Assembly: GCA_907163375.1 (NCBI GenBank)
Contig: CAJQUW010014303.1
Span: 822,989 to 886,988 of the forward strand
DNA length: 64,000 nt
DNA from: Prostheceraeus crozeri
Taxonomy: Eukaryota > Platyhelminthes > Polycladida > Euryleptidae
Reading direction: 5' to 3'
Shown here: positions 49,778 through 62,261 of the stretch, piece after piece
How positions within the stretch are numbered: position 1 is the stretch's first letter
How the letters are laid out: each line of letters starts with the position of its first letter
Translations under genes and position numbers: made by a program
Notes under the pieces: model-generated
Databases searched by the model: none
The model's input: the letters and a program-made list of their open reading frames with translations, nothing else
What the model was told of the DNA's origin: nothing

Positions 49778-51530
49778 TGTAACGCTCCCCTTTATACGAT
49801 AGGGAGAAACGTTACGTATTTTGAGGTGTCTTATGGACCAGGTTGTTATCTACCTCCCGCTAGTATTTTACACGTATTGTCCAAGCTGGTACTACTTAGG
49901 ACTTTTGTTACACTTCCAAGTCGGATAACTAATTTAATTACCTTGTTATTGTGGTAGGTGTATTCGAGACTCTTTAAATGTGATGGTTGTATTTAATTCT
50001 TGATGATGTTAATAAGTACGCTTGGTGAGCCCAAACTTTCTAATGTCCTGAGTACCGGGATGTGTAAATTTTTATTAACTTCTCAACGGGGCTGCAAACA
50101 CACCCCGAATATTTAGTCCTATCTCACGTGACCTTAAGCGCTGTCGGCCTCGAGAGAGTGTATCGGTGTATCGGAGAAGGCTAGATACACAAGCTCTTTT
50201 TAGTTGTAGCGATGGTTCCTGGTGTAACGGGCACGACCAGACTTGAATCCAAGATCCGGTTCGGGCCGGGTGCTAACAAAAGGGACCGTAGCTGAGTATT
50301 CAATGTCACTGATTGCTAAGAAGTCCCTTTGCTGACTCCCGCGCTGCCTGCTGCTGCTATAGAGAAAAGATCAAAACAAGTTAAACAGAATAGAGATGCA
50401 CGGTTCGTTATTCATGAAATAGATACATGTATATCAAACAACCTGTTTATGAATAGCTACTACAAATGTTTACTTGGAAGTCCTTGTAAAAGTTATCGAG
50501 ATGAATTTTGACATGTACTTTACCACTACTTGTCTCTCCGGTTTGTAAGTCACTCCACAAAGTCTCCTCTCCGTTAGCCAGGCAAGACTGACTACCTCAA
50601 CAAAGTCACGTCGACCGAGGTCTGCGTAAAGCCGAGTCAGAATCGAAGTTCGAATCGAAGCCCGAATCGAAGTCCCTTCTATGATTTGGGTATCAGTTTA
50701 TAAAGTCATTATTCCTCGCTCCATTGGATGTCCACTCACAGTTCTGGGATTTCATTTTCATTCACTGGTCCGATAGATATTGGATGTTGGATAGCTCGCT
50801 AGCATCTCTCGCCATGAGCACTGAAAGTCTTACAGACCAATCCACATATGAGTTTTTCCTTAGCCAATCTGGTCGTTGCTGATTCATGGTGCTTATTCCC
50901 AATTTCGTAACTCTTTGATGTGGGCCGCCAAGTTCCGATGACCGAACTTGGTAACATTTTCCGTCGCACCGCGGAGACCGGCTGTCATTTTCCACCAAAT
51001 TGCCATATCCCTCTGCGGTCCTCTCAAGCTTTTTCTTTAGATCCATGCCGACAATTTCCTCCGATGACATAATCTTAAGTTTATGCAATCGCGAACACAC
51101 GAGCACCAAAGGCTCCGCTGTCATGTCCATGGTCAATTTCCGGCAAATTTGTTAATATTCTGATATTTATTATTTGCTGCCCTACAGAGACACACTGTCC
51201 CTCTCCGAGGGGCGAACGTTTGAACTGATTCTAAATTACGTCATAGCACGCGGCAGATCAGGAAAGAACTCGGTGACCGACTAACATCTACTCCCACACG
51301 ATTTTAATTAACGCATGATTCTTCCACCAATTTTCCTCAGGAATAATTTTCGTAGTCTCACTACAATGGGCTGGATATCCACGATGAAGTAAAATAGTAC
51401 ATCACAACATCCATCCTCTTTGAAAAGCGACGTCCTCGTCGAGCTATGTCTGAAAGGAAGAGGACAACGCGAGCACAGCGAAATGCTGGATGGGATATAA
51501 AACATTACTAAGTAAATGCGATGGGCTTAG
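49778..51530 (-). repeat. 3' LTR of the gypsy element
   Basis: Begins TGTAACGCTCCCC (minus-strand end of U5) and matches 62,262-64,000 at least as far as about 51,400; the inner end between about 51,400 and 51,530 is an estimate, since the matching part of the other LTR is off the window. Contains CGATAGGGAG at the edge and the long AATCGAAG(T/C)(C/T)CGAATCG repeats near 50,640-50,680. Non-coding. Confidence 0.85.
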
Positions 51531-52069
51531 TCGTGATGAGACATAGTACAAGATACGTTAAAACATAAAAGTTGGTGACGTCGTACATACTGTATACATG
51601 AAATGCAGGAATAAAGTGAGTCGTAGAAACTAATGAAATTTATTGTAGACATATTCACAAACGGCAGACAGTTAGGGCGGGGCGCCGAATCACGCTGACA
51701 GATGTGCGTGTTGTCCGGAAACCGGTCAAAAATCCCCCTTTGAGCATGGATAGGGCCAACAATTATCAGTGGGAGACGCGGGAACACTTCTATTACTGTT
51801 TTTGTTATGGGCACCAGCCAGTCAAACGGGGGCCGGCAACCGACCGGCAAATTTAGGGCGGCAACGATACAGTAGAAACAGTTTGCACCGCTTGGTCGGA
51901 CAGTCATAAGATGTTCGTTCAGTCCGACGCATGAGTGCGATTGAAGATGGGGAAGCCGCATGGCGAGTCCTTGGGACGGGACGTTGGGTAGGTGCGCCCC
52001 AAACAGCACACATTGGACGGCTGCATTTCCGATCTCGGCCAATAGCGGCACGGGCCAATCCTTGCGTTA

Positions 52070-53060
52070 TTATGATGGATAACCTCCACCATTCTGTCCG
52101 TCACAGCCGGCCAACGACGGCGTCGTCCGCCCCGAGAACGGTAGGCCATGAAAGCAGCTGCACGAAGGATCTCTGTTACCTCGTGTGGCTCCCACCACAC
52201 GAGGCTCGGGACGCCACCCACTCCTTGGAGGAGGAAACGTCGCGTCTTGGCGAGGCCTGCCGTCTTGTCTCAGGTTCGCCCTGAGATGACTCCTCCAGCT
52301 GTAGTTGGGCGACCGCTGGTTCCGGGTTGGGATAAGGATTGAGGTCCACTCCCAATTCCTCCCACGCAATGGAGAGGACGTCCCCATTCTCCGATGCTGG
52401 CGCCGATTCCATTGCTGCCGGGGTAGGAGGCTGTTGGTTACCGGCGAGCAGTGGAACAAAATCCGGCATTGGGATTAAGGGCAGCGAGGCCTGGTTAGAG
52501 GCGGTCAGAATCAAGGCAGCGTCTTTGGACGCGCAAAAAACACCGTATTGGCGCTTTGAATTTTCTTGCCAATTTGATCTAAAGTTGCAATGTAACCCCG
52601 AACAGGGGAGAAGGTATGACTGGGCTTCCCAAGTGGCCAGTGCCGTTAAGAGAGAGTGGTTTTTGAGTCTCTCTTCCCATGAGGGAATTGGCACCTTCGA
52701 CGCCGGCACGCGCTTTAGGCACGGTATCGTCCGGGCCCATGCTAAGGGAGGTATGCCCTTTACCAGGATGTGCGTGATCGCGACATCCTGGAGGCGCCGA
52801 GTCGCTTCTTCGACGACCTCCGGCCACTGTGGAGCATCCAGTAAATTTTCCGGAGCTATGCCGTGTGTCTTGGCCAGCTCTGGCCAAGCAATTGGGCCCA
52901 AAGGGCGCACGAGAGACGTGATGAGACGGATGGGGGTAAGCCGCCCCATGCTGTCACGCTCGGACAAAAGTAAGGCCACCTCTACCGGCCCCGACTGCTT
53001 GTTCACTAGGACCTCGCCGGACCCTAACATTGAGCCCTGTATGGAGAAGATAAGAACTGC
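52070..53060 (-). CDS. Extra gene in the env position of the gypsy element, unknown product
   Basis: A long minus-strand reading frame, unusually GC-rich for this window, of about 280-320 residues (MLGSGEVLVNKQSGPVEVAL, WPELAKTHGIAPENLLDAPQ, WARTIPCLKRVPASKVPIPS, MPDFVPLLAGNQQPPTPAAM). No family recognised and no clear transmembrane segment. Immediately before it on the coding strand is a strong 3' splice-site look-alike (TCTCTCCTTATTTTTCAG, about 53,060-53,077), as expected for a gene made from a spliced subgenomic message. Its location, downstream of integrase, is where env normally sits. Product and role unknown. Confidence 0.45.
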
Positions 53061-53279
53061 CTGAAAAATAAGGAGAGAAAAGTTTGTTTGGACATGTATG
53101 AACTGGTACTGCGTGACTGTGGAGACGCATGGGAAGTAGAACGAGAGCGTTGAATCATGGGAGAGGGACAGGTGAGGAGAGACTGTAATAAATGAACAAA
53201 TGGCGAAAACAACGAATAAACATTGTAAAACATCTACAGATTAGAGAAACCGCGCCGACGTAACTAAGGTCATTCACGT

Positions 53280-54960
53280 AACCATGAATTCAAATAAGGG
53301 GTGGCTTGGTTGTTGATTAATGGGAAAATGTCGCTGTCGATTACGCAGGGGATATTTGCAAGATGGGGAAGCGGCGGAGGTAACCGGTCCGCTTGTGTCC
53401 GAACAAATAGGTTTTGTCGCACATAGCTGTTTTGCTTTAGTGGGTTTATCCCCATCCGTTGATGGCGGATTGTTAGAGGGAGGTATAACGTCCCGAAGGC
53501 GATCGGTATGGTCGGCAGGTGGCGCTTGATCAAAAAATAGATCAAGCGGTGATGCACTCGTGTCTGGAAGTTTGGGAGTATGTGGCTCGATTGCTAACTT
53601 GCAGCGGTTTAAATTTAGCCATTGGCGTTTTCCCCGAGGCTCATTTATAGGCGCAACTAAAGCATTTGTGTCGGTAAGTTCCAGGATGCGGTAAGGGCCG
53701 AGCCATAACTTTTGTAATTTCTTGGACAGTCCCTTTTTGGGTTGTGGGGTGAAAACGTAAACGCGATCACCAACTGTGATGTAATCCAAGAGATCAGTAG
53801 AAGACTTGTCGTACTGAGCTTTCTGACGTTTCTGGGCCTCGTCGTTGTTGGCACGTGCCACTTCCCATGCAGTGGATAAGCGGCGAGATAGGCGGTGTTT
53901 ATAGTCAGCTACCGTGGTGTTGGAGTCGGCCGTAGGAGGGTCATGCAAAACCAAATCACACGGGAGGTGGGGGTCTCTTCCGAAAACAAGGAAGAAGGGG
54001 CTCTCTTTGGTGGACGAAGATGAAGCATGGCCGGGATGAAGTCGTCCCAATCTTTCTGGTCAGAACTGACGTAGTGCGATATCATGCGTACTATAACACC
54101 GCACATTTTTTCGACAAGGCCATCGCATTTCGGGTTGTAAGCAGTGGTAAACACTTTGTTGGTATTTGTGATTCGACATACGTCTTTCATCAAAGCGGAC
54201 ATGAAGTTAGCGCCCCTATCCGAAAGCAATGTTTCTGTGCACCCGAACCGACAAACAATTTCATTCGTAAAAAGCTTCGCTATTGTCTGAGCGGTTTGGT
54301 CGGGAATGGGAAAAGCCTCTACCCACTTAGTGGCGTATTCGACAAAGATAACTATGTATTTATTGCCAACATGGGTTTTTGGAAATGGCCCTGTGATATC
54401 GACAGCCCACCGATAAAACGGTGGGGGAATCGGTATAGATTTCAACGGGACCTTGACTTTGCAATTAGGTGCATTCTTAGCGTTGCAAGAGGTACATTCT
54501 CTTATCCATTGTCGAACTTCTTTGTTCATTTTTGGCCAATAGTAGAATTTGCGCAAACGGGAAAGGGTCTTTTCCGCCGATAAATGTCCTCCAAATTGGC
54601 CGTGGTGAAATTCTAGGAAAACTTGCAATCGGTAGGAACATGGCAAAACTAACGTAAGAGTACCTTTGTCGGTCAGACGGTACAATGTTCCCTGTCGCAA
54701 TCGGAAGTTACCAAACTTAGTCAGAACAAAGGACTGATCCAACTTGGAAATATTTCGGAAATCAACCGACCTGCCTAACAGTTTTTGAGTTACGCATTTA
54801 AGAAGTGGGTCGGTTTGTTGTGCTGTTCGTACATTTGCTATGTCAGAGGTGATGCGAAGCTCAGTGCTGTCATTTCGATTGACCGCTGATACGACCGCGG
54901 TGTCTGTGATCCGCGATAAAGCATCGGCATTATTGCTCTTACCCGGTCGGTACTTGATTA
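53280..54960 (-). pseudogene. Gypsy integrase (HHCC, core, GPY/F)
   Basis: Zinc-binding HHCC part (FHHGQFGGHLSAEKTL ... CTSCNAKN), the catalytic core (WAVDITGPF, LLSDRGANF, GLVEKMCGV), and the C-terminal GPY/F module (LWLGPYRILELTDTNALV). Typical Ty3/gypsy integrase; part of the pol polyprotein. Belongs to the broken element. Confidence 0.88.
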
Positions 54961-55069
54961 CCATGTCGAGTTCTTGTAATTTAAGTGCCCATCGAATGAG
55001 ACGAGATGATGGATTTCGGTGTGTGAATAACCATTGGAGGGGACTGTGATCGTAACCACCGTAAAAGGC

Positions 55070-56657
55070 CTACCGTACACGTATGGGCGAAAAGTGGTCG
55101 CACGCCCAGACAATGGCCAGAGCCTCCAATTCTACAATTGCGTAATTCCGTTCGTGCTTATTCACGTCCGCTCGCGTACGCAATTGGACGTTCATCGCGT
55201 CCCGAACCCTGGCTGAGTACAGCACCCAGAGCTGTCCCGCTTGCGTCAGTATGTAATACAAACGTTTTGGTGAAATCCGGATAGGCAAGTATTGGCTCTT
55301 TACACAAGCGCGCCTTCAATTCAGTGAAGGATGTTTGCTGTTCGTTTTCCCAAACATAAGGACTGTCTTTTTTGATTAGTTGATGGAGAGGGCTCTCCAA
55401 TTTCGCAAAATTTGGTATGAATCGTCGGTAGTAAGAGGCCAGACCCAAAAATTGGCGAACTTCTTTCGTAGATTTTGGTGTAGGATACTCATGCATCTTT
55501 TTCGCGTTATCTGGATCAGGCTTCATGCCATCCTGTGTGATGATATGGCCAAGGAACCTTACCGTCGACTTAGCGAAATCACACTTTTTGGGTTTTAGCT
55601 TAACGCCATGCCTTAACATTCTCGACAGGATTTGTTCCAAGTGCAGCAAGTGAGTAGGAAAATCAGGTGAGTAACAAATAACGTCGTCAATGTAGACAAT
55701 GCAAGTTTCGTTTTGTAGTCCAGCTAATATGACTTCCATTGCTCTCTGAAATGTGGCTGGAGCATTACATAGTCCAAATGGGAGTCGACAAAATTCAAAG
55801 TTTCCCGCGAAAGTAGTGAATGCGGTCTTTGGTCTGGACTCAGGAGCAATGGGTATCTGCCAATAACCTGATGCCAAATCCAGAGTTGAAAAATATTTTG
55901 CATTTGCTAGACAATTGGCCGTCTCATCAATTCTTGGTAACGGGAAGTAATCTTTACTGGTGATGGCATTCAGTCGTCGAAAGTCGACGCAGAATCTATC
56001 CGTACCATCCTTCTTTTTTACGAGATTAACTGGTGAAGCGAAAGGGCTGGCTGTTGGCTGGATGATACCGTGGTGGCACATCTTGTTAATATGTTCTTTT
56101 ATTGTCGCTTTTTGAGATTCCGGGATACGATATGGTCGCTGGCGAACCGGAGGGTTGCTTCTTATATGAATGCTATGTTCAACTCCTTCCAGTTTTCCAA
56201 GGTCAAATTCGTGCTGTGCAAAAACATCTTGATATTGCCATAAAAGATCATTGAGTTGTGCTTGTTGGCTACTGGATAATGTGGTGGGTTTTTCGAATAG
56301 ACATAAGAACTTCTCTTTGTCAGTACTTGAATTGGATTGCAATTGATTGTCTTCGATGAGATCGTGTTTGGTTAAGGCCTCTACTTTTCCAAGAAGTTGT
56401 CCTCGGTGAAACTTGGCGGGTGCCTGCGACATGTTAGTAATACAGATTGGAATATGCTGTTCCCGCGGTGAAGCCACCACGTTGGCGATTAGCACTTGTG
56501 ACAGTTGGTTGCTGTTCTTGGGTTGAAACAAGACTGTTTCTGCAGGAAGTGGGTGAGTAGGACGTGTCGCGACTTTCATTTCTGCTCGTGGTGGTATAGT
56601 AACGCTTTGATCGAGCTTGACGGAGCATACTGTGAGGTTGTTGGAGTGGGAATTCAA
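55070..56657 (-). pseudogene. Gypsy reverse transcriptase and RNase H
   Basis: RT motifs in order: VRQRPYRIPESQK, SPVNLVKKKDGTDRFCVDFR, FSTLDLASGYWQIPI, FEFCRLPFGLCNAPATFQR, the YIDDVICYS catalytic box, and FLGHIITQDGMKPDP. RNase H starts FVLHTDASGTALGAVL. Best fit is a Ty3/gypsy element. Polyprotein with protease upstream and integrase downstream. Part of the broken relic. Confidence 0.93.
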
Positions 56658-56689
56658 TTTTTTTTCTTTTATAACTGAGTGAAATAATC

Positions 56690-57130
56690 AAGTTTGGTGA
56701 GAAATCCACTCCGAGAATAGCATCAACTGCAAACCTCTCATGATGGCCACATCATGGGGGATTTCACGTTTCGCCAAACTGAAGACCACTGTTGCACAAC
56801 CAACAAGTTTCAAATCTCCTCCGCTAACATTCTTTGCGGACATTGACGTGGCTCTGGATTCGATATTCCATTGTCGTGTAAAATCCTCCGAAATGAGGGT
56901 TATTCCCGCCCCCGTGTCCAAAAGTGCTTCGGCAGACTTGTTGTTAATGCGTATGCGTATCACAGACTTTTCCTGTTGCCCACACGCGGCTACGATGTCC
57001 TCTGTGCTATATGATCTTGGCCATGTGGGCGACTGCGGCAGATAGTTTCCTGTTTCGAGATCGGTGTCGCTCTGTGATTGTGCGCTAGATGTGGCGGGCG
57101 TGAGTCTGTCCGGCAGGGGACTCTGGTACA
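56690..57130 (-). pseudogene. Gypsy aspartic protease
   Basis: The hallmark LLDTGAGITLIS active-site block (DTG) is preceded by KSAEA, and a later VVFSLAKREIPHDVAIM strand pair completes the retropepsin fold. Sits just upstream of RT in the coding direction. Confidence 0.85.
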
Positions 57131-57239
57131 TTGGTGCGGTTGGTTCAAGTCAGTAAGTATGACGGCGGGTTCATGTCTGTTGTCAGAGGAAGTTCACAGC
57201 TATTCTCTTCACATGAGGAGCTGTCTGATGGTAGGGCTA

Positions 57240-59110
57240 TCATAGCGACGCGTTCTTCAATAGCTGGTACTTCCGTAGCCTGGTTATCGTGATGTTTCGG
57301 TCCTCTGTTGGAGCGGTACCATGGTAGGGATGGCAGAGTGGATATCCATGTTGGTCTTGTGACTTGACGTCCACAGTGTGTACAAATCCGAATGAAGACC
57401 GAAATAGTAACATATAAACACACAAGGAATATCCATATCTGTTTCGCAGGGCCGCGAAGCCAAGAAGAAAACCAAAGGACACTTTATGAGCGATGTTATT
57501 GATCAAAGACTGAGTGTTGTCGGAAACAGATTCATTGGGTGTAATCCCAAGACGTTGTAGTATTTCCTTATGCATGGTGAGAGTTCCCATGAGGTCGCTG
57601 ATCGTTTCTCGAGATTGTGTAGCGCTCCAATTGTAGACCACGAGGTCATGAAAAATAGTGTGAGGAGGTAAGGGGACCGTGGTGAAATTGGATGGATAAA
57701 TCGGTAGTTTCTGCGCCGGAGGTAGAGGGTGACATCCGTGCTTGTAATGGTAATTGCAACATGTTTGCTTGTAACAGAAGGGAACGATGGTCATTTCATG
57801 ACATGGGCGCCTAGCTGCGGTAGTGTGCACGATATTTGTTATTGGATCCAAGTAACCTAAAATAGGTTGATTTTGAATCAGAACATGAAGGATTGGGATT
57901 CGGCTTAGGCAACGTGTCTTCATTGAGAGGATCGTGAAGTTATTGACCTCTGTACAAGGAAATATCTCAAGTATTCTGCCTACAGCTTTCGCGTGAAGGT
58001 AATGGCGTTGAAGCAATGACCGAGCTGCCAAAGTCGGATGAGACATAACTGCAACCTTGAAAAGGCCGACCAGCGACATCATGCTCTTGCACGACGCTTG
58101 AATTGCCATGTTAAATGCCAGCGACATAATTAGTAAGTTTGAATTGTAAGGCTTGTAGCTGGCCGCGGCAACTTCCGATGTAGTAACTCCTCTCTTGCCC
58201 AGAACTTTCTGTTTGGTTCCAATGACATTCCTTCACATACTATCCCTTGTTGAGTCCGAAGGAGAGTTGTGTTATTACAGTCGCTGTAAGTTGACTTTAC
58301 TTTAGAAACGTGAGCGCCAGGTTGCCATCGCTGACAACCCATGTGCGCCCCATTGTTCACCGGCGACCATCTTCCACTTGAGAAATTTGCACTTTTCTTC
58401 CTTAGAAGGTTTCCAAATAATGTGAGAAAAATCATTATTAAAGGTGGCAGTAGGCCAGCTTGATAGTGACAATGCTTGACCATAGCCCGCCGAACTCTCC
58501 ATTGATTTTGGACGAGTGACGTTTGTACACTGATATTGGGGACAACAAAACAATTGATTGGACTACTTGAGTTCTCCATTTACAGCATCAAAAGGCGCTG
58601 CTCCATAGACGGGACAGCAGGTATGTCCGTTGACCATCCTCGCTGGATGCTTTTCAATTTTCCGACGGAGCACTTTTTCTTTATCATTTGCTGACATTCT
58701 AATTCGACAACGGGGATATGTACGATGTTCTTTTTCAGTAGTCTCTCGTCTCCAAAAAAGTAGATTAGGGTTTTGAATATGTGCTTTATTTTAATGCAAT
58801 GAAAGCCTGCACTTTCATATTGTAGCATATTGACTTTGTATAGTTCATGCGTTCGGTTGATGGGGGACGTATTCCTTTTGATACCGGACTCACAAGGAGG
58901 TGGATCAGGTACTTCCCATGTCGAGGCCCCTGTTTTCGTTTGACAGATCATAGGGTTGGGATGAATTTGGGTTTCCACTCGCTCCGGCTTTGCCCACCAA
59001 AGCAGGGTTAGCATTAATAGAAAAATACCAGTGGATTGCTCCCTCTTGAATGGACGGCCGATGAAACGGACCTCATAGGAATGAGAATGTTGTTGACCAA
59101 AAGCCAATGA
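57240..59110 (-). pseudogene. Envelope-like glycoprotein region between gag and protease
   Basis: In coding order: a signal-peptide-like hydrophobic stretch (STGIFLLMLTLLWWAKPE) followed by a Cys-containing segment (MICQTKTG, WEVPDPPPCES), several N-glycosylation sequons (NRT, NFT, NWS), a Cys-rich middle (CYKQTCCNYHYKHGC), a long helical region, and a transmembrane-like stretch near 57.4 kb. The overall shape is that of a class of invertebrate retroelement envelope proteins; no family can be named. Its place between gag and protease is unusual. Broken. Confidence 0.6.
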
Positions 59111-59364
59111 AGATAGCGGAACTGTTGTGACAATCGGTTTTGAGTTTCAGCGGTTTGAGGTGGCGGTACTGCGTCCATAGTGGGGAACAATCGACGTCTC
59201 TGTGGGCGGGGCAGACGCTGCTAAGTAGACATCACTCGATGTTTGTTGGGCTGATTGTGACTGTTGGATGTTCTATTATCAACTCAGCGAGTGGAGGTGC
59301 AGACGCTGCTGGAGAGGGCATCACTTGATGTCTGTTCGTAGGTTGCATGAGTATCCACCATTTT

Positions 59365-60835
59365 TTATAGTGGAGTCTTCCCTTTCCTGATCCTGTTGTT
59401 GGCAATAGAGAACATCGGGTCAGAGGTGTGAGACGAGATGCTATGGCCTGCGACCAAGGACGGAAGGGTCTCTCGTTTGTACTCGATCTTCCATATCCGT
59501 CGGAGAAAATTTGGCATTGCTATGGTTTTCCGATGTTGCATGCCTGCCGAGATCCATAGAGATGCACAAAATGGATTCTCCAGAAGAACGCCCCTCGATG
59601 GGCTGTAAGATGATCTTTGTAGGTCTGGTGGCGGAGAAAGGTGGCGTGGTTGAGCGCCATGTGGTGGGTCCGGAGGCTGTTGATGTGAGAATACCCGGAA
59701 GTTCCTAGCAGGAGGTCTTTGATGGTCAAATGATGGCGACATTGAGTTGGTGGCCGCCCGGTACATGTCTGTCCTGTGATGTGGTCTTTCGTTACTACTT
59801 TTAGTATTGGATGCTGTGTTATGCTTACATCATACCCATTTGCATATCTGGCGTGGTGATAGTTGGGCGAACGTCACTCGCCGTCCGCATTGTCTTTGAA
59901 TATGACCTGGTTTTCCACATTTGTAGCATATTACCCTGTTGTCTGTGGTGTATCGTGGCATAGGCGCGGCTTTCCATTGCCGGACGGTTCAGCGGCAGGA
60001 TAGGTGGCCTTGGGATACATGTTCATGCCTTGTATAGCAGAAACTAGTGATCCATGCGGTCTTGTACGGCTTGTACTGCAGCGACCGTACAGAATTATCG
60101 TCATCGGCCAACAAGTGGCCTTGGGCCTGCCTGCAGTTTGCGGGCATATGAAATAGCCTCGTCTAGTGTATCAGGATCCTTTTGAAGTACTGCTCGTCGT
60201 AACTGTGGTAGCAGGCCAAAAACGAAAGCTTCTCGAGCTAACATGTCTTTGGCTTTCTGGTCAAGATTAACATATGCAGTTCGCACTAGGCGTTGGATAT
60301 CAGTGGCGAAAGCGCCACGGATTCCCCTACGTTCTGTTTGCGTGTGTGTAATTCTACACTCGCGAACTTTTCGGATTCTGGCGTTTTCAATAAAGTTTTC
60401 ATTGTGCGAATCAGCAATGGGTAATTGTTTTGCGCTTCGGGAGGAACTTGTCGATACATTTCCATTGCGTAAGACTTAAGGTAAGTTGGGAGAAGGTGCG
60501 CTTTTTGCAAATCTGTCCAACCCAACGCTCTTCCAACCAATTCGAAGTGATCAATAAACTCTGTAAAATTGGCTTCTGTATGTGCACAGTCACCCGAGAA
60601 AGGTGTGATTGCTAAAGCTGTGTTGGCATTTGGGGGTAAGCAACGTGGACCGTTGGTTAAATCGGCAGACATAGAAGTTTTTCGGAATCCGGAGGGCCGG
60701 CGCGCAGAAGTAGGCGTTAGGGCACCCCCTGAGTTTCCCGAAACCAAAGAGATGTTGTGGAGTATAGTGTGATCAACGTCAACTTCCATAACTTCCTTAC
60801 TGGAGCGGGTGCGTTTGGCCATTTTGAATAACAAA
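59365..60835 (-). pseudogene. Gypsy gag (capsid and zinc knuckle)
   Basis: N-terminal linker, then the retrotransposon gag capsid domain (FTEFIDHFELVGRALGWTDL, YLKSYAMEMYRQVPPEAQNN, EKFASVELHTRKQNVGES, AREAFVFGLLPQLRRAVLQK), and near 59,890-59,940 a CX2CX4HX4C zinc knuckle (CYKCGKPGHIQRQC). The remainder is Pro/Arg-rich. Expected start is near 60,835. Broken. Confidence 0.88.
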
Positions 60836-62261
60836 TAGGTGTGTGAGCTGTGTATAAAGTGAAAGAAATAAGGAAGAATTGAAACTAATCAGAGATGTTG
60901 AACTGCCCGTGGATGGAGGTGGTAGGACGAGATAGGGGACAACAGTCTTTTCTGCTATAATTGCTATAACCGTACGAACAGCGATGTATGGAGGATGGAG
61001 GGGAAATCAGTAAAACTACCCGGGAGTAGTTGTACGGATATCTTTACGTGTACTGGGTGAAGCAGTAGAACTATCTAAAGTAGTTATACTAACTTCGAAT
61101 CGACAGCGACACTGAACGTAGAAATCAGATAAAGATACAATATTGGCTGATATATATTAAATAGATTACGAACAATTCATATGACGAAAAATTACTACTC
61201 AAGCAATTAATATTCTGGTAACGCCCAGAAAGAGTAATGCCGAATTATCCCAACCCAAAGGTATGCGTGGACGTCACCAACTGAAAGAGAATTTAGCAAA
61301 ATACAACAAAATTACAGGTAAACACGACTTCGCACGATCGCAAATACAAGATAATAGGAAAATTATAGTTATCTTATTGAGTACTAAAGATCGGATGCGA
61401 CCGACAAATCACTTATTCAGATAAACTTGAAATAAGTGACACTAGTAGATATAGTTAGTAAAGGTCGGGTTCGACCGACAGACCGAGTATTCGGATAGAA
61501 TAAACGGAATTATTAACAATATATAGTAGTATAAGACACACGTATGTCGAAAACGATCGACGGTGGTGAACGTGCGAAATAATAGTTTCTAAAGTATGTA
61601 AGAAAATACAAGGACTTCCGATATCAAGTATGATTCCTAGGTGCTTATAAGAACTGAACTGTATAAATGTCTGAGGAAAGATATACTGGAAATAGCTGGT
61701 GTAGGGTTTGAAGCCCCACGCACCCACTTATATGAGGATCGAGGAGATTTCAACCTGGCAATAGACAAGGACTCAACACGTCCTGAAACACAACTTGGGC
61801 AGGACAATATCAATAAATTTCAACTACTAACCGGTAGCTTCTTCCTCAACTGCCCACTAACGTCCCTCACACGGGGATAAATATTTGCGCGCCAATATAC
61901 TCAATTTCCAAAATTTCCAAAACAAACGTCCTCAGTATACAGCTGAGACAGAGCCCACAAAACCCGTACTTATCCCAGTACAATCAATATAATCAACTTA
62001 ACCGGCCGGTTTCCAATAGTCACAAAACGAAGGCTCACAATATCTCAATATCTCAATGGCAACACGTGGACAAGAAACAGAAGTGCCACAGGCTAATATA
62101 TCCCGTAAGGCTCAAAAGCTATAGTGCTTTCTCTGCAGCCACCTGATAAGTTCCTCAGACAATCCTAATCCTAATTGGACTTCGATTCTCTTGCCTGGAA
62201 AACTAGCGGAAAGGAGGATTAAAAAAACAGCAGCGCGGCAGAAAAACGGGACTCCCTCCAA
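60836..62261 (-). other. 5' leader of the gypsy element
   Basis: Non-coding sequence between the 5' LTR (ending at 62,262) and gag. A roughly 70-bp unit with GATCGGATGCGACCGACA / GTCGGGTTCGACCGACAG occurs twice at about 61,385-61,515. The primer-binding site should lie just left of 62,262 (minus-strand TGGAGGGAGTCCC); the tRNA used is not identified. Confidence 0.6.

Noticed and set aside
52339-53064. 241-residue plus-strand frame opposite the GC-rich gypsy gene
   Set aside because: The minus-strand frame is longer, has the splice acceptor and agrees with the element's direction; the plus-strand frame is a GC-rich shadow.
54020-54583. 187-residue plus-strand frame over the integrase
   Set aside because: Antisense to a clear integrase domain.
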